Shown: positions 1 through 8,294 of the stretch, piece by piece
How positions within the stretch are numbered: position 1 is the first letter of the stretch
How the letters are laid out: every line of letters begins with the position of its first letter
Origin: [Chlorobium] sp. 445
GTDB taxonomy: Bacteria > Bacteroidota > Chlorobiia > Chlorobiales > Thermochlorobacteraceae
DNA length: 44,145 nt
Reading direction: 5' to 3'
Assembly (NCBI GenBank): GCA_002763895.1
Contig: NSLH01000022.1
Coordinates: 1 to 44,145 of the forward strand
Translations under genes and position numbers: made by a program
Notes under the pieces: generated by a model
Databases searched by the model: none
The model's input: the letters and a program-made list of their open reading frames with translations, nothing else
Told to the model about the DNA's origin: nothing

Positions 1-39
1 TAGGAAAATGTAAGTTAATTTTTTTGAGCTAGTTTTCCT

Positions 40-1047
40 TTAATAATCACGCATTTTTTTGATGTCACGACGCCAGTGGTGAAAGAGCCACTGGCCAGCA
101 AGACCTACATATTGTGTGCCAAGAATTTCACGAGCGGCATCAGCGAGGGTGCGGTATGCACGAGAACTCAGGCTGGTAGTAGGTGTCTTCAAGCCAAACC
201 ATTGAGCAAGGTACTGGCGCACGTGGGTATCAATTGGAAAAGCATCATGGTGCCCGAGTCCGAAAAGACAGATGCAGTCAGCAATTTTATCGCCAATGCC
301 ATCGTATTGGAGCAGTGTGTTGCGGGCATGTTCAAGCGTAGCATGTGGTGCAGCAAGTGCATTGAGATTGAGCGAGCCATCGGCAACAGCATGTGCGACA
401 CGGCGGATATTTTCTGCGCGTCGGCTGTTGTTGTTAGTGCATTGGCGCAGTTGGCGAAGTGGTGCATCGGCAAGATCAGCCGGCGTAGGAAAGGTGTAAT
501 CCTTGATGACAAAAAACGACGGTGAAGCACTGTGAGGCTTACGCAGCGGTAGAGAAAATGCAAGCGGTGTTCCAAAGCGTTGTGCAAGCTGTGCCACTTG
601 ACGACGAATCAGAGCAATGCCCATACCTTGCGCACACATAAACGAAATCAGGGTTTCAAACGGTGCTTGTCGCAGAAGTCGCAATCCAAAGTATGGCATG
701 GCACCAGCCACCAAATGCGGGTAGCGGCTCTGAAACGATGGACTGAAAACCTCTTGCAGATTATCAGACAGTCCCAGGTAGTAGTCTACGAAGAGTGTTA
801 GCGGTTGTTGCGCAATCATGGGTGCAGAAGAGGCAATGAGGAGTTGTGATGACTGCATCTGCAGCGCAACGAAAGCATTTTGTACAACTGCTGTATAAAT
901 TTCGCCCGAATCACTGTGCAAAGTTTGCCAGCGAAAGGCTTGACCGCAAAAGAGAGTTTCGCGCAAATTCAGTGGTACGTTGAGCGAGAGCTTTTCCACA
1001 AAAGGGCTTGCTAGTTCAATACAATCGCCTCTGGAAGAGATCAGCAC
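40..1047 (-). CDS. OGG1-like 8-oxoguanine DNA glycosylase/AP lyase
   Basis: Base-excision-repair glycosylase of the HhH-GPD superfamily, OGG1 branch. An OGG_N-like start (LNLRETLFCGQAFRW) is followed by the helix-hairpin-helix core with GIGDKIADC, holding the catalytic Lys, and the Asp of FPIDTHV (about residues 254 and 273 from the start chosen here). I chose a GTG at 1047, 8 bp after the hisC stop. The frame stays open to an ATG at 1152, but that would overlap hisC by 97 bp and add residues unlike the family. The product is about 335 aa. The loop that reads NNNIAR in human OGG1 is GMGIAL here, so lesion or opposite-base specificity may differ. It is the last gene of a five-gene minus-strand run. 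Confidence 0.82.
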   Translation of the reverse strand: MLISSRGDCIELASPFVEKLSLNVPLNLRETLFCGQAFRWQTLHSDSGEIYTAVVQNAFVALQMQSSQLLIASSAPMIAQQPLTLFVDYYLGLSDNLQEVFSPSFQSRYPHLVAGAMPYFGLRLLRQAPFETLISFMCAQGMGIALIRRQVAQLAQRFGTPLAFSLPLRKPHSASPSFFVIKDYTFPTPADLADAPLRQLRQCTNNNSRRAENIRRVAHAVADGSLNLNALAAPHATLEHARNTLLQYDGIGDKIADCICLFGLGHHDAFPIDTHVRQYLAQWFGLKTPTTSLSSRAYRTLADAAREILGTQYVGLAGQWLFHHWRRDIKKMRDY

Positions 1048-1055
1048 AGCTAAAA

Positions 1056-2171
1056 TCAGGATTCTTGGAGTGCGTGCGTAGTAAGAAATTTTTCCATCAG
1101 CTCCACGCAGCGTGCGTTTTCTTTGGGCAATCCAATTGAGATACGCAGACAATGTGGCAACCCAAACGCTTTGAGTGGGCGGACAATAACGCCATTGCGA
1201 AGCAAAAATTCTGTAAGGTCATTGACGCGCGCCTCACTTTCCAAATCCAGCATAATAAAATTCGCCCAAGAGGGAATCCAAGTATAGCCGAGCTCTGAAA
1301 AAGCTTTGGTAAAAAACTGATAGCCTTCTCGGTTAAGTGCAAGTGAGCGTTGTAAGAACTCTTCATCGTCAAGGGCGGCAAGTGCGGCGGCTTGCGCAAC
1401 AGAATTCGGTTCAAACGGGAGCTTGACTTTCAGAAGGTTGGTGATGAATTTTTCATGCGCAAAGCCATATCCAACACGCAAGCCTGCAAGTGCGTAGGCT
1501 TTTGAAAAGGTGCGCAGTGTAATAACGTTGTCATAGCGATACGACATAGAATCAGGGTAGAGTGGGTCGGAAGCGGCATACTCAAAGTAGGCTTCATCGA
1601 GGATGATAATGACGCGCTCAGGAATATGCTGAATGAAACGATCGAATTCTTCACGGGTGAAAATTGTGCCAGTCGGGTTATTGGGGTTGCAGAGATAGAT
1701 GACTTTTGTGTTTTGTGTGACGGCATTTGCGATAGCATCTAAATCAAAGCGGTAGTCTTTTTTCAAGGGAACTTGAATGAAAGGGGCGCCTTTGGATTGC
1801 GCTAGCACTTTGAAGCCGATAAATGTGCCTTCGGATGTAAGCAGTTCGTCTTCGTCGCTGACAAATGCGCGAATGATGTTTGACATAATGCCTTCTGAGC
1901 CGGCGCCAGCGATGACATTATCTACTTTGAGATTGAAGCGTGCCGCTAATTTTTCACGCAAGGCAAGTGACAACGGATCGCCATAACGATTCACGCTGGT
2001 AATTGCTTCACGCATCGCTGAAAGTGCACGGAGTGAAATGCCCAGGGGATTTTCATTTGAGGCAAGTTTATAGACTTCGCTGATGCCGTAGAGCGTCTGG
2101 ATTTCTGAAATGCTGCGTCCCGCTTTATAGGGCTCTAATTTTTCGATATGCGGTGGCACTAATTGCGACAT
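1056..2171 (-). CDS. hisC: Histidinol-phosphate aminotransferase
   Basis: Class I/II PLP-dependent aminotransferase of histidine biosynthesis that converts imidazole-acetol phosphate to histidinol phosphate with glutamate. Visible features are SNENPLG near residue 38, the CNPNNPTG substrate/PLP segment at about 161-168, Asp192 in LDEAYFEY, and the Schiff-base Lys224 in TFSKAYALAGLRVGYG. Its 371 residues are normal for HisC. It follows two LolC/E-type permeases with a 75-bp gap and precedes the OGG-like gene. No other his genes are present, so its place here is not part of a his operon. A broader aromatic aminotransferase role is possible, as HisC paralogues can have one. Confidence 0.9.
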   Translation of the reverse strand: MSQLVPPHIEKLEPYKAGRSISEIQTLYGISEVYKLASNENPLGISLRALSAMREAITSVNRYGDPLSLALREKLAARFNLKVDNVIAGAGSEGIMSNIIRAFVSDEDELLTSEGTFIGFKVLAQSKGAPFIQVPLKKDYRFDLDAIANAVTQNTKVIYLCNPNNPTGTIFTREEFDRFIQHIPERVIIILDEAYFEYAASDPLYPDSMSYRYDNVITLRTFSKAYALAGLRVGYGFAHEKFITNLLKVKLPFEPNSVAQAAALAALDDEEFLQRSLALNREGYQFFTKAFSELGYTWIPSWANFIMLDLESEARVNDLTEFLLRNGVIVRPLKAFGLPHCLRISIGLPKENARCVELMEKFLTTHALQES

Positions 2172-2246
2172 ACTTGTGCTGAAAAAGCGTTAGCGAAATT
2201 GGCAAAGTAATTTAGCAAAAGTGTAAAACTAAAAGTATGGAGCGTG

Positions 2247-3527
2247 CTACGACCGCCAGCGCTCAGCTGAAGTTGTAGCTAAAAGTGCCGCTCGATGCGC
2301 AGGGTAGAGACTGGCAAGAAATACAATCAGAAGTGCAGCCAAAATCACGGCAAGAAAATCGCTAGCAAGCATGGAAACGGGATAAGCACTAATGATAAAC
2401 GACTCGGCATAAGGCAATGGCACAAGACCAAGTTTTTCTTGTAGCAAGCACACGAGAAACCCAAGTGCAGTGCCAATTGCTACGCCAATGAGTCCGATGA
2501 GCAAGCCCTCGAAGAGAAAGATGCGTCGCAGACTTGCAGGTGTAAATCCGATGCAATAGAGAAAATAGATATCGCGTCGTTTCTCGATGGCGGTCATGGT
2601 AAGTGAGCCAATCAAGCTCAAAGCTGCAACGATAACAATGAGTAACAGAATGATAAAGCTGCCCCATTTTTCTAGCTTCATAACGCGAAAAAGATCGAGA
2701 AATTTATCCGACAGACTCTCAACACTATACTGTTCTGAAAGCCCCTTTTGCTCAAGCCACTTAATCAACTGTGCTTTAAGCACGTCGTCAGAGATGCCTG
2801 ATTTTGCGCGTACTTCAATGCCTGTAACGACGTCAGCCGGATAGCCAAAGACTTCTTGTGCAGTGCGAAGTGCAGCAAGGGCATAGATCTCGTCATAGAC
2901 ACGATGTGCTGAAAAGAAATTAGCAACGCGAAGTGTAGGCAACTCAAGGGTAGAGTAAAACAGCGGATTTTGCAGGGCGGCAAGTCCAGCATCAATGTGT
3001 TTTGCAGAAAGCAGACGCGCCTTGGTGTTATACATTGCAGAAAATCGGTAAGCCAGTGGCAAGCCCAACGTGAGTGTCCCTTCCTCGAGCGGTCGGCGAT
3101 GTTCATCTAAGTAGTACGCTATTTCTTGATATGCTTCAGGCAAAATGCCTTTGAGCATGATAACGCCGCTTTGTTTATCGGTAATCATTAAGGCTTTGCC
3201 TTCAACGAATGGACGTGCTGAAGCGACACCATTGAGTGTAGAGAGTTCAGCACAAAGCGAATCGGAAAAACGAAGAGTAGCGCCCTGTTTGGCAATAACT
3301 TTTGCTTCGCTATCAATCACCAAAAAAAGGTTGTAGGCAAGATCTCGAAAGCCATTCATGACGCTGAGCACAATGATAATTGTGGCAGTGCCGATAATCA
3401 CGCCAAGGATGCTAATGCCTGTAATCACGTTAATGATGCGAACTTTTTTAGCGGCGAAAATAAACCGTGAGGCAACATGCATGTTGGCTTTCAACTGCGG
3501 CGCTTGATGAAGCAAAGGAGTCTTCAT
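2247..3527 (-). CDS. LolC/LolE-family lipoprotein-releasing ABC permease (second copy)
   Basis: Inner-membrane FtsX/MacB-type permease of about 426 aa. There is one N-terminal membrane helix (GISILGVIIGTATIIIVLSVMNGF), a long periplasmic domain, and three C-terminal helices (about 290-315, 335-365 and 385-412). The family exports or releases lipoproteins from the inner membrane together with a LolD-type ATPase. Its ATG overlaps the stop of the upstream paralogue by 4 bp (ATGA), which indicates translational coupling. Two different permeases side by side fit a LolC-LolE heterodimer. The ATPase is not adjacent; a LolD/MacB-type ATPase lies at 11757-12442 and may or may not be the partner. Confidence 0.82.
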   Translation of the reverse strand: MKTPLLHQAPQLKANMHVASRFIFAAKKVRIINVITGISILGVIIGTATIIIVLSVMNGFRDLAYNLFLVIDSEAKVIAKQGATLRFSDSLCAELSTLNGVASARPFVEGKALMITDKQSGVIMLKGILPEAYQEIAYYLDEHRRPLEEGTLTLGLPLAYRFSAMYNTKARLLSAKHIDAGLAALQNPLFYSTLELPTLRVANFFSAHRVYDEIYALAALRTAQEVFGYPADVVTGIEVRAKSGISDDVLKAQLIKWLEQKGLSEQYSVESLSDKFLDLFRVMKLEKWGSFIILLLIVIVAALSLIGSLTMTAIEKRRDIYFLYCIGFTPASLRRIFLFEGLLIGLIGVAIGTALGFLVCLLQEKLGLVPLPYAESFIISAYPVSMLASDFLAVILAALLIVFLASLYPAHRAALLATTSAERWRS

Positions 3528-4795
3528 ATGCGAATGGCGTTGATGGGACTAAGTCGTGCCGCACTTTGTGCAGGAACAAGCGATGCCAAAAGTGCAATGA
3601 CAAGTGCGACAATTGAAACAATAGCGTAATGTGCTGGCTCAATGATAATTGGAGCTTGCGAAATGTAGTATGTTTCTTCAGGCAAGGGAATAAAGTGAAA
3701 GTGCAGCTCAAGCAGCGAAAGTGCAAGTGCAAGTGCATTGCCAATCCCAATTCCCAAAAGCGACATCAAAAAAGCCTGAGAAATGAAGATTCGGCGTATA
3801 TGTTTTGGGCTTGCGCCAAATGACATCAAAATACCGATTTCCATACTCTTTTCTAAAACAGTGATAAGCAAGGTGGAAATAATGTTGAAGGAAGCGACGA
3901 TTGTAACCATCACCAAGAGCAGCGGCACGACATTTTTCTGCAAGCCAAGCCACGCATAAATCGAGGCGTGAAGTTGATAAATCGTGCGTGCAACAAGCGG
4001 CGCTTTGAGCTCATGGTTTATGATGTCGGCGGTTTGCCGCACCTGCGCAAAATTCTCAACGCGCACGTCGTATCCAGAAATTTTTTGGGGCGAATCTAGA
4101 AAGTGTTGAAGTGCAGGCAGCGTGGTGAAAACAATTGTTTCATCGAAGCCTTGCGCAAGACCTGTTTCATAGATACCGACGACCTGAGCGGTTTCAATTT
4201 TAAGTTGGCGCAAAAGTTCTTCAGGGCGTTGAATGTGAATGTGCGGCGGCAACTCACTCATTGCCACCGTTGAGGAAATAACCAAGAGTTCGGAGCCAAC
4301 AGACAGTGCCAGACGCTGGGCTAGTTTTTTACCAATCAAAATTGGCAGTTTCACTGAAGCACTGTCTGAGAGGAAGTTGCCAGCGATAACTTTTTCATGT
4401 ATGAATGAGACATCGTCTTTAGGTAAAATGCCTTTGACGAGAGCAGGCTCAATGAGTGCTTCACCAGTGTTGGAGCGCGATTTCAGAATCACATTGCGCT
4501 GCAGGAACGGTGCAACAGCTGCAACATTTTCAAGCTGCGAAAGGCTCAAGAGGGTTTGTGTGTCTAATTCAATTTCTTTGAGTGAGGCGTGCGAGACTTG
4601 AAGATGTGCACCGAAGAGAGAGAGTTTGGATTCAATGACTTGACTGAAGCCATAGACAATCGAGAGTGTCAGAATGAGAGCGGCTGTACCAACGCTCATG
4701 CCAACAACAGCAATAAGTGTAATGAACGAGGGTTTGCGATGACGCTCTTCTCTTGGAAAGGTAAAACGCCGAGCAATTGTGAACTCAAATTTCAC
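3524..4795 (-). CDS. LolC/LolE-family lipoprotein-releasing ABC permease (first copy)
   Basis: FtsX/MacB-type permease, 423 aa, with the LolC/E N-terminus: a cytoplasmic ARRFTF segment, then a membrane helix (TLIAVVGMSVGTAALILTLSIVYGF), a periplasmic domain to about residue 270, and three C-terminal helices. It probably pairs with the overlapping downstream paralogue. Only 6 bp separate it from the diguanylate cyclase upstream, so the two are likely co-transcribed. No ATP-binding motif is present, as expected for a permease subunit. Which member is LolC and which is LolE cannot be decided from the sequence alone. Confidence 0.82.
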   Translation of the reverse strand: MKFEFTIARRFTFPREERHRKPSFITLIAVVGMSVGTAALILTLSIVYGFSQVIESKLSLFGAHLQVSHASLKEIELDTQTLLSLSQLENVAAVAPFLQRNVILKSRSNTGEALIEPALVKGILPKDDVSFIHEKVIAGNFLSDSASVKLPILIGKKLAQRLALSVGSELLVISSTVAMSELPPHIHIQRPEELLRQLKIETAQVVGIYETGLAQGFDETIVFTTLPALQHFLDSPQKISGYDVRVENFAQVRQTADIINHELKAPLVARTIYQLHASIYAWLGLQKNVVPLLLVMVTIVASFNIISTLLITVLEKSMEIGILMSFGASPKHIRRIFISQAFLMSLLGIGIGNALALALSLLELHFHFIPLPEETYYISQAPIIIEPAHYAIVSIVALVIALLASLVPAQSAARLSPINAIRI

Positions 4796-4801
4796 AGCGC
4801 T

Positions 4802-6121
4802 TTATTCAGTTTGAGTCAGTTGAAGGTCGGAATAATGTAAGGATCGGTTTCGACCACGTGCTTTTGCTTCGTAGAGCGCCACATCAGCCACGCTAATCAG
4901 TTCCTCTTCGCTAGTGGCATCATGTGGGAAGGTGGCGATGCCTAAACTTGCGGTCAGGTTACCGCCCGGTTGCTTTTCCTGATTGATGAAAACTTCAGCT
5001 TCTATGGCTTTGCGAATGCGTTCAGCGACAGCTTTAGCTTCCTCCTTGTCAGTGCGGGGTAAAAGTACCGCAAACTCTTCACCGCCGAAACGCGCAGGCA
5101 CATCGGTCTCACGGCACTCTTGACGAATCAGGCGTGCAACTTTCTTCAAGACTTCATCGCCGAGCAAGTGTCCGTTTGTGTCGTTGTAATGCTTGAATTT
5201 ATCGACATCGACCATAATGATAGAGAAGGGCTCTTGAAAACGACGGGCGCGAACAAACTCTTGATGCAGTTGCGATTTGAAGTAGCGAAAATTGAACATT
5301 TGAGTTTTTTCATCAGTAATGATTAGGCGACTGAGCTCTTCGTTTTTTTCGTTGATGGCAGTACCAAATTCACTGATTTTTCGACAGAGCATTGCAATTT
5401 CGTCATTAAATCGGCGTGAGGTGCTCATCATGCGCATGTTGCTAATCATTTGAACGATAGTTTGAGGATCATCGACGCGCACAGAGCCCAGTCGGTCGCA
5501 GATGTTGCGGAGTGGCACGGCGGTCGAGCGGTAAATCAGGTAAGCAATGAGACAAAGAAGGGGCAAGAACACCGCAGCCATGAGAATAGCAAGACTGGTC
5601 AGCGTAGAAAGTTTTTCTCGCAGTTGAGTTGAAGCTCCAACAAGATCATCTTGTGTCGCTGACAGCAGTACATTGATGTCGCGCATAATTTGGTCAATCT
5701 TTTGCTGCTGATTCAAAGCCAACCGGCGCACTTCACTTTGCGACTTAGAGATTTCTGCAACATCAGCAAAATACTGCTGCACCGCCGCTTTCACATTTTG
5801 CAGTCTCGAGCGTGACAGAGAATCGGAATGGGGGTTTTTGAGCAAATCTTTCAAATCGCGCTCAATGCTTGCTTCAAGCGGTTTCATCTTGGAAAAAAGG
5901 GAACGATCACCTGTGGCAACAAACTTCCACAAACCCGAGTCATAAATCAAAAGGTGAATTTTCACTTCTTTGAGGGAAATGAAGTCATTGCTTTGCTCGG
6001 CTACATAACGCTTGAAGTCTGTCTCGAAGCGATACAACAGAAAAAGTGACACAGCTGGAAATGCCCCAGAAATCGCAATCGTGAAGATCAACAGAGCGAT
6101 GATTTTGCCTTGAAGCGTCAT
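4802..6121 (-). CDS. Membrane-bound diguanylate cyclase (sensor + HAMP + GGDEF)
   Basis: Makes cyclic di-GMP from two GTP. Domains in order are a membrane helix (about 7-30), a helical extracytoplasmic sensor of roughly 140 residues, a second helix (about 174-197), a HAMP-like linker, and a GGDEF domain from about residue 265. The active-site motif GGEEF is at 346-350. Asp residues of MVDVDKF lie near 305-307. The inhibitory I-site RxxD is intact as RETD at 337-340, so product feedback is expected. The sensor resembles four-helix-bundle (CHASE3/MCP-like) modules, but the ligand is unknown. It is the first gene of the minus-strand run. Confidence 0.9.
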   Translation of the reverse strand: MTLQGKIIALLIFTIAISGAFPAVSLFLLYRFETDFKRYVAEQSNDFISLKEVKIHLLIYDSGLWKFVATGDRSLFSKMKPLEASIERDLKDLLKNPHSDSLSRSRLQNVKAAVQQYFADVAEISKSQSEVRRLALNQQQKIDQIMRDINVLLSATQDDLVGASTQLREKLSTLTSLAILMAAVFLPLLCLIAYLIYRSTAVPLRNICDRLGSVRVDDPQTIVQMISNMRMMSTSRRFNDEIAMLCRKISEFGTAINEKNEELSRLIITDEKTQMFNFRYFKSQLHQEFVRARRFQEPFSIIMVDVDKFKHYNDTNGHLLGDEVLKKVARLIRQECRETDVPARFGGEEFAVLLPRTDKEEAKAVAERIRKAIEAEVFINQEKQPGGNLTASLGIATFPHDATSEEELISVADVALYEAKARGRNRSLHYSDLQLTQTE

Positions 6122-6146
6122 AGTTACATGTGTTGTTCAAGAGTTG

Positions 6147-6179
6147 TTAAATTACTTAATTTACTTCAAGCTCCTCAAA
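6147..6179 (-). promoter_or_regulatory. Weak candidate promoter for the diguanylate cyclase run
   Basis: On the minus strand TTTG, 21 bases, then TAATTTAA. The -33 box is exact and the -7 box matches TAnnTTTG in six of eight positions. It lies 26 bp upstream of the cyclase start. Support is from pattern and position only. Confidence 0.3.
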
Positions 6180-6395
6180 CAAATTCTTAAAGTGTTCAGG
6201 ATGCGCCTCAGGTGAGATGTTTTGTTCCTGCCCTAGTCCAATAGAGTTGCAGAAACAAGTATTGCATCTACAAGTTATGTAAAAAAGCACAATGAATGCA
6301 TTGTGGCGCAGACACCTTTCCGTAGCAAGCAGAGCGGAAGACAATGTGCAAGCATGTCAAACCGTACAAAATGTGCAACAGCTCTTATCAAAACT

Positions 6396-6426
6396 GTTGA
6401 ATTGAAAAGTTCTTTTTTTATCTTTT
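6396..6426 (+). promoter_or_regulatory. Candidate promoter of the PucC-like operon
   Basis: GTTG at 6396-6399, 19 bases, then TATCTTTT at 6419-6426, close to the TTTG-N19-TAnnTTTG pattern seen more exactly before tRNA-Ala and PBP1A in this window. Transcription would begin near 6433, about 45 bp before the start codon. Confidence 0.5.
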
Positions 6427-6478
6427 GCAAAACTAACTCAACGCGCATTTTACACTTACACATTTACCTGCCATAACT

Positions 6479-7795
6479 ATGAGCAAATTCGTCTTTTACT
6501 TCAACCTTGCGCGACTTGCGCTGTTTCAAATCTCTTTTGGCATTATCTACGCGATTCTCACCGATACACTAAACCGCGTAATGACAATTGAGCTGGGCAT
6601 TGCAGCGGCACTTGTTGGTGCGCTCATTGGTATTCGTGAACTGATGGTGCTTCTAGGTGTGAAAATTTGGGCGGGCAATCTCTCCGATAAGACACACTTT
6701 TTTGGCTACAAACGCACACCCTTTATTCTGGGAGGCTTGGTGCTCTGCTGCATGATGTTCCCACTGATTGCGCCGCTTGCAATTAAGATGCAGACAAATT
6801 TCTGGCCTAACTTACTGTTGCTGATTGCAGTCTTCACAGTGTTCGGGATAGGTTACCATGCTTCACTGACAACCTACTACGCCTTAATTGCTGATTATGC
6901 CGGCGAAAAATCGCTGAGCAAAGTTGCAGCCATTAGTTGGATTTTGATGGTGCTCTCTGGCATCTTTACAGCGGTGGCAATGAAGAAAGCCTTAGAAGAT
7001 TTTACGACCGATAAGCTTATTGCGGCAATGCAAACTGCAACAATGGTTTCATTTCTCATTGGCACATTGACCACGATTGGACTAGAACGCCGCTACCAAG
7101 AACCCACCCAGCAAAGCGATGCCCCACTCACATTTTTGCAATCACTGGCACTTATTAACGACTCTCCAATGACAAAAGGGTTTTTCTTCTATGTCTTCAT
7201 CTCCATTTTTGCCGCGTTTGGCAATGAACTTGTTATGGAGCCTTTTGGTGCCGATGTGCATGGTCTGACCGTCGCTGAAACCACCAATTTCAGACCTTAT
7301 CTTGGCGGCTCGCAGTTGATTTTCATGCTGATTACAGGCTTTACGATTCAGTATGTTGGCTTAAAAAATGCCATTGCGTTTGGCAATACCGTAGCAGCGA
7401 TTGGGTTTTTCATTTTAATTGCTTCTGGACTGCTGCATTACAAACTTTTGCTCTATGTCGGACTTGTTGTTGTCGGTATTGGTTTAGGATGCTGCACAGT
7501 AGGAAACATCATCTTCATGATTTCCATGCATGCAGGGCGTTCGGGACTTTACATTGGGCTTTGGGGCACAGCACAGAGCCTTGCCAACTTTTCAGGTGAG
7601 CTTGGAATGGGCGCAATTCGCGACATATTAATACATTGGTTCCCTAATCCGATGGTAGCCTATGGCGCGGTGTTTTTGCTAGAAATAGTGGCATTCAGTA
7701 TTGCGACGCTCATGCTGCCAAGGTTCTCGCAAGAAAAATTCGAAGCCGAAAGCAGAGTCTCACTGGAGCGAGTGCTGGCGGTTGCCGCCGATTGA
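6479..7795 (+). CDS. PucC/LhaA-like (BCH family) major facilitator protein
   Basis: About 12 membrane helices in 438 aa. It belongs to the MFS branch that contains PucC, LhaA and Bch2, proteins linked to assembly of bacteriochlorophyll-binding antenna or reaction-centre complexes. The signature region (ELMVLLGVKIWAGNLSDK, then GYKRTPFILGG) follows helix 2, as in PucC. Assignment is by family resemblance and by context: a thioesterase 31 bp downstream, then an NmrA-like SDR and the reaction-centre cytochrome pscC. The cargo, chlorophyll or otherwise, cannot be read from the sequence. The ATG at 6479 has no Shine-Dalgarno sequence. Confidence 0.82.
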   Translation: MSKFVFYFNLARLALFQISFGIIYAILTDTLNRVMTIELGIAAALVGALIGIRELMVLLGVKIWAGNLSDKTHFFGYKRTPFILGGLVLCCMMFPLIAPLAIKMQTNFWPNLLLLIAVFTVFGIGYHASLTTYYALIADYAGEKSLSKVAAISWILMVLSGIFTAVAMKKALEDFTTDKLIAAMQTATMVSFLIGTLTTIGLERRYQEPTQQSDAPLTFLQSLALINDSPMTKGFFFYVFISIFAAFGNELVMEPFGADVHGLTVAETTNFRPYLGGSQLIFMLITGFTIQYVGLKNAIAFGNTVAAIGFFILIASGLLHYKLLLYVGLVVVGIGLGCCTVGNIIFMISMHAGRSGLYIGLWGTAQSLANFSGELGMGAIRDILIHWFPNPMVAYGAVFLLEIVAFSIATLMLPRFSQEKFEAESRVSLERVLAVAAD

Positions 7796-7826
7796 TACAG
7801 GGCGATGCGCCTCAAGAATCTCTACG

Positions 7827-8246
7827 ATGAGAATGAGTAAAACTGTATTGAAGCCAAAGCAAGTCTTTGAGCGGCATTTTCGTGTGCAACCCGAAGACAT
7901 TGATATGCAAAATCACGCTAGCAACATTGCCTACCTGAAATGGACACAAGACGTGGCGGTACAGCATTGGCGTGCTCGCGCAACGATAGAGCAACAAGAA
8001 AACTTCACATGGGTTGTGATTCGCCACGAAATTGACTACCTCAAACCATCTTTTTTAGGTCAAGAATTGCTCTCGAAGACTTGGATTGGCAAAGCCACTG
8101 CAGCAACCTGCGAACGCTTTACAGAAATTTGGCGACCAAGTGACAACCAGCTCTTGGCAAAAGTGCGCAGCGTCTGGTGCCTACTAAATAGACAATCACT
8201 CCGACCGCAACGCATTACGCCAGACTTAGTGGCGCGTTTTCAATAA
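7827..8246 (+). CDS. Hot-dog acyl-CoA thioesterase (4HBT-like)
   Basis: Small cytosolic thioesterase of the 4-hydroxybenzoyl-CoA thioesterase/YbgC type, about 139 aa. The family motif is at the N-terminus (EDIDMQNHASNIAYLKW, about residues 23-39), with the active-site Asp followed by H-x3-N. I start at ATG 7827, with ATG 7833 as an alternative; the open frame further upstream overlaps the PucC-like gene and is not conserved-looking. The acyl-CoA substrate is unknown. Because it lies between photosynthesis genes and green bacteria use menaquinone, a DHNA-CoA thioesterase role is a reasonable guess, but nothing in the sequence proves it. Confidence 0.75.
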   Translation: MRMSKTVLKPKQVFERHFRVQPEDIDMQNHASNIAYLKWTQDVAVQHWRARATIEQQENFTWVVIRHEIDYLKPSFLGQELLSKTWIGKATAATCERFTEIWRPSDNQLLAKVRSVWCLLNRQSLRPQRITPDLVARFQ

Positions 8247-8280
8247 GCAAAACCACATGACTCAACCTTAACAGCCGTCA

Positions 8281-8287
8281 GAGGAGG
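8281..8287 (+). promoter_or_regulatory. Strong Shine-Dalgarno sequence (GAGGAGG)
   Basis: GAGGAGG lies 7 bases before ATG 8295 and decides that start over the in-frame TTG at 8289. It stands out because most other starts in this window have no recognisable ribosome-binding site. Confidence 0.7.
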
Positions 8288-8294
8288 CTTGACC

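Larger units (their letters stand above)
6122..6478. other. Divergent intergenic region (357 bp)
   Basis: No convincing gene is present; the short frames on the minus strand have no family features. The region separates the cyclase run from the photosynthesis block. It holds a candidate promoter for each direction, an interrupted palindrome ACAATG-N4-CATTGT at 6289-6304, and two direct copies of AATGTGCAA at 6343-6351 and 6370-6378. The copies are 27 bp apart and lie just upstream of the plus-strand -33 box. Confidence 0.6.

Noticed and set aside
2-39. AGGAAAA ... TTTTCCT inverted repeat as a terminator for the OGG-like gene
   Set aside because: The stem is only 7 bp with a 24-base loop and there is no T-tract after it in the direction of transcription.
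6340-6390. PpsR/CrtJ-type TGT-N12-ACA site before the PucC-like gene
   Set aside because: The TGT and ACA found here are 8 bases apart, not 12, and PpsR is not expected in this phylum.
6156-6463. Two short minus-strand frames of about 62 codons in the divergent intergenic region
   Set aside because: Composition is Cys/His-rich and random-looking, they overlap each other and the candidate promoters, and there is no family motif.
7701-7826. N-terminal extension of the thioesterase frame
   Set aside because: It overlaps the end of the PucC-like gene in another frame and reads as a shadow (MRRSCCQGSRKK). The family motif begins after ATG 7827.
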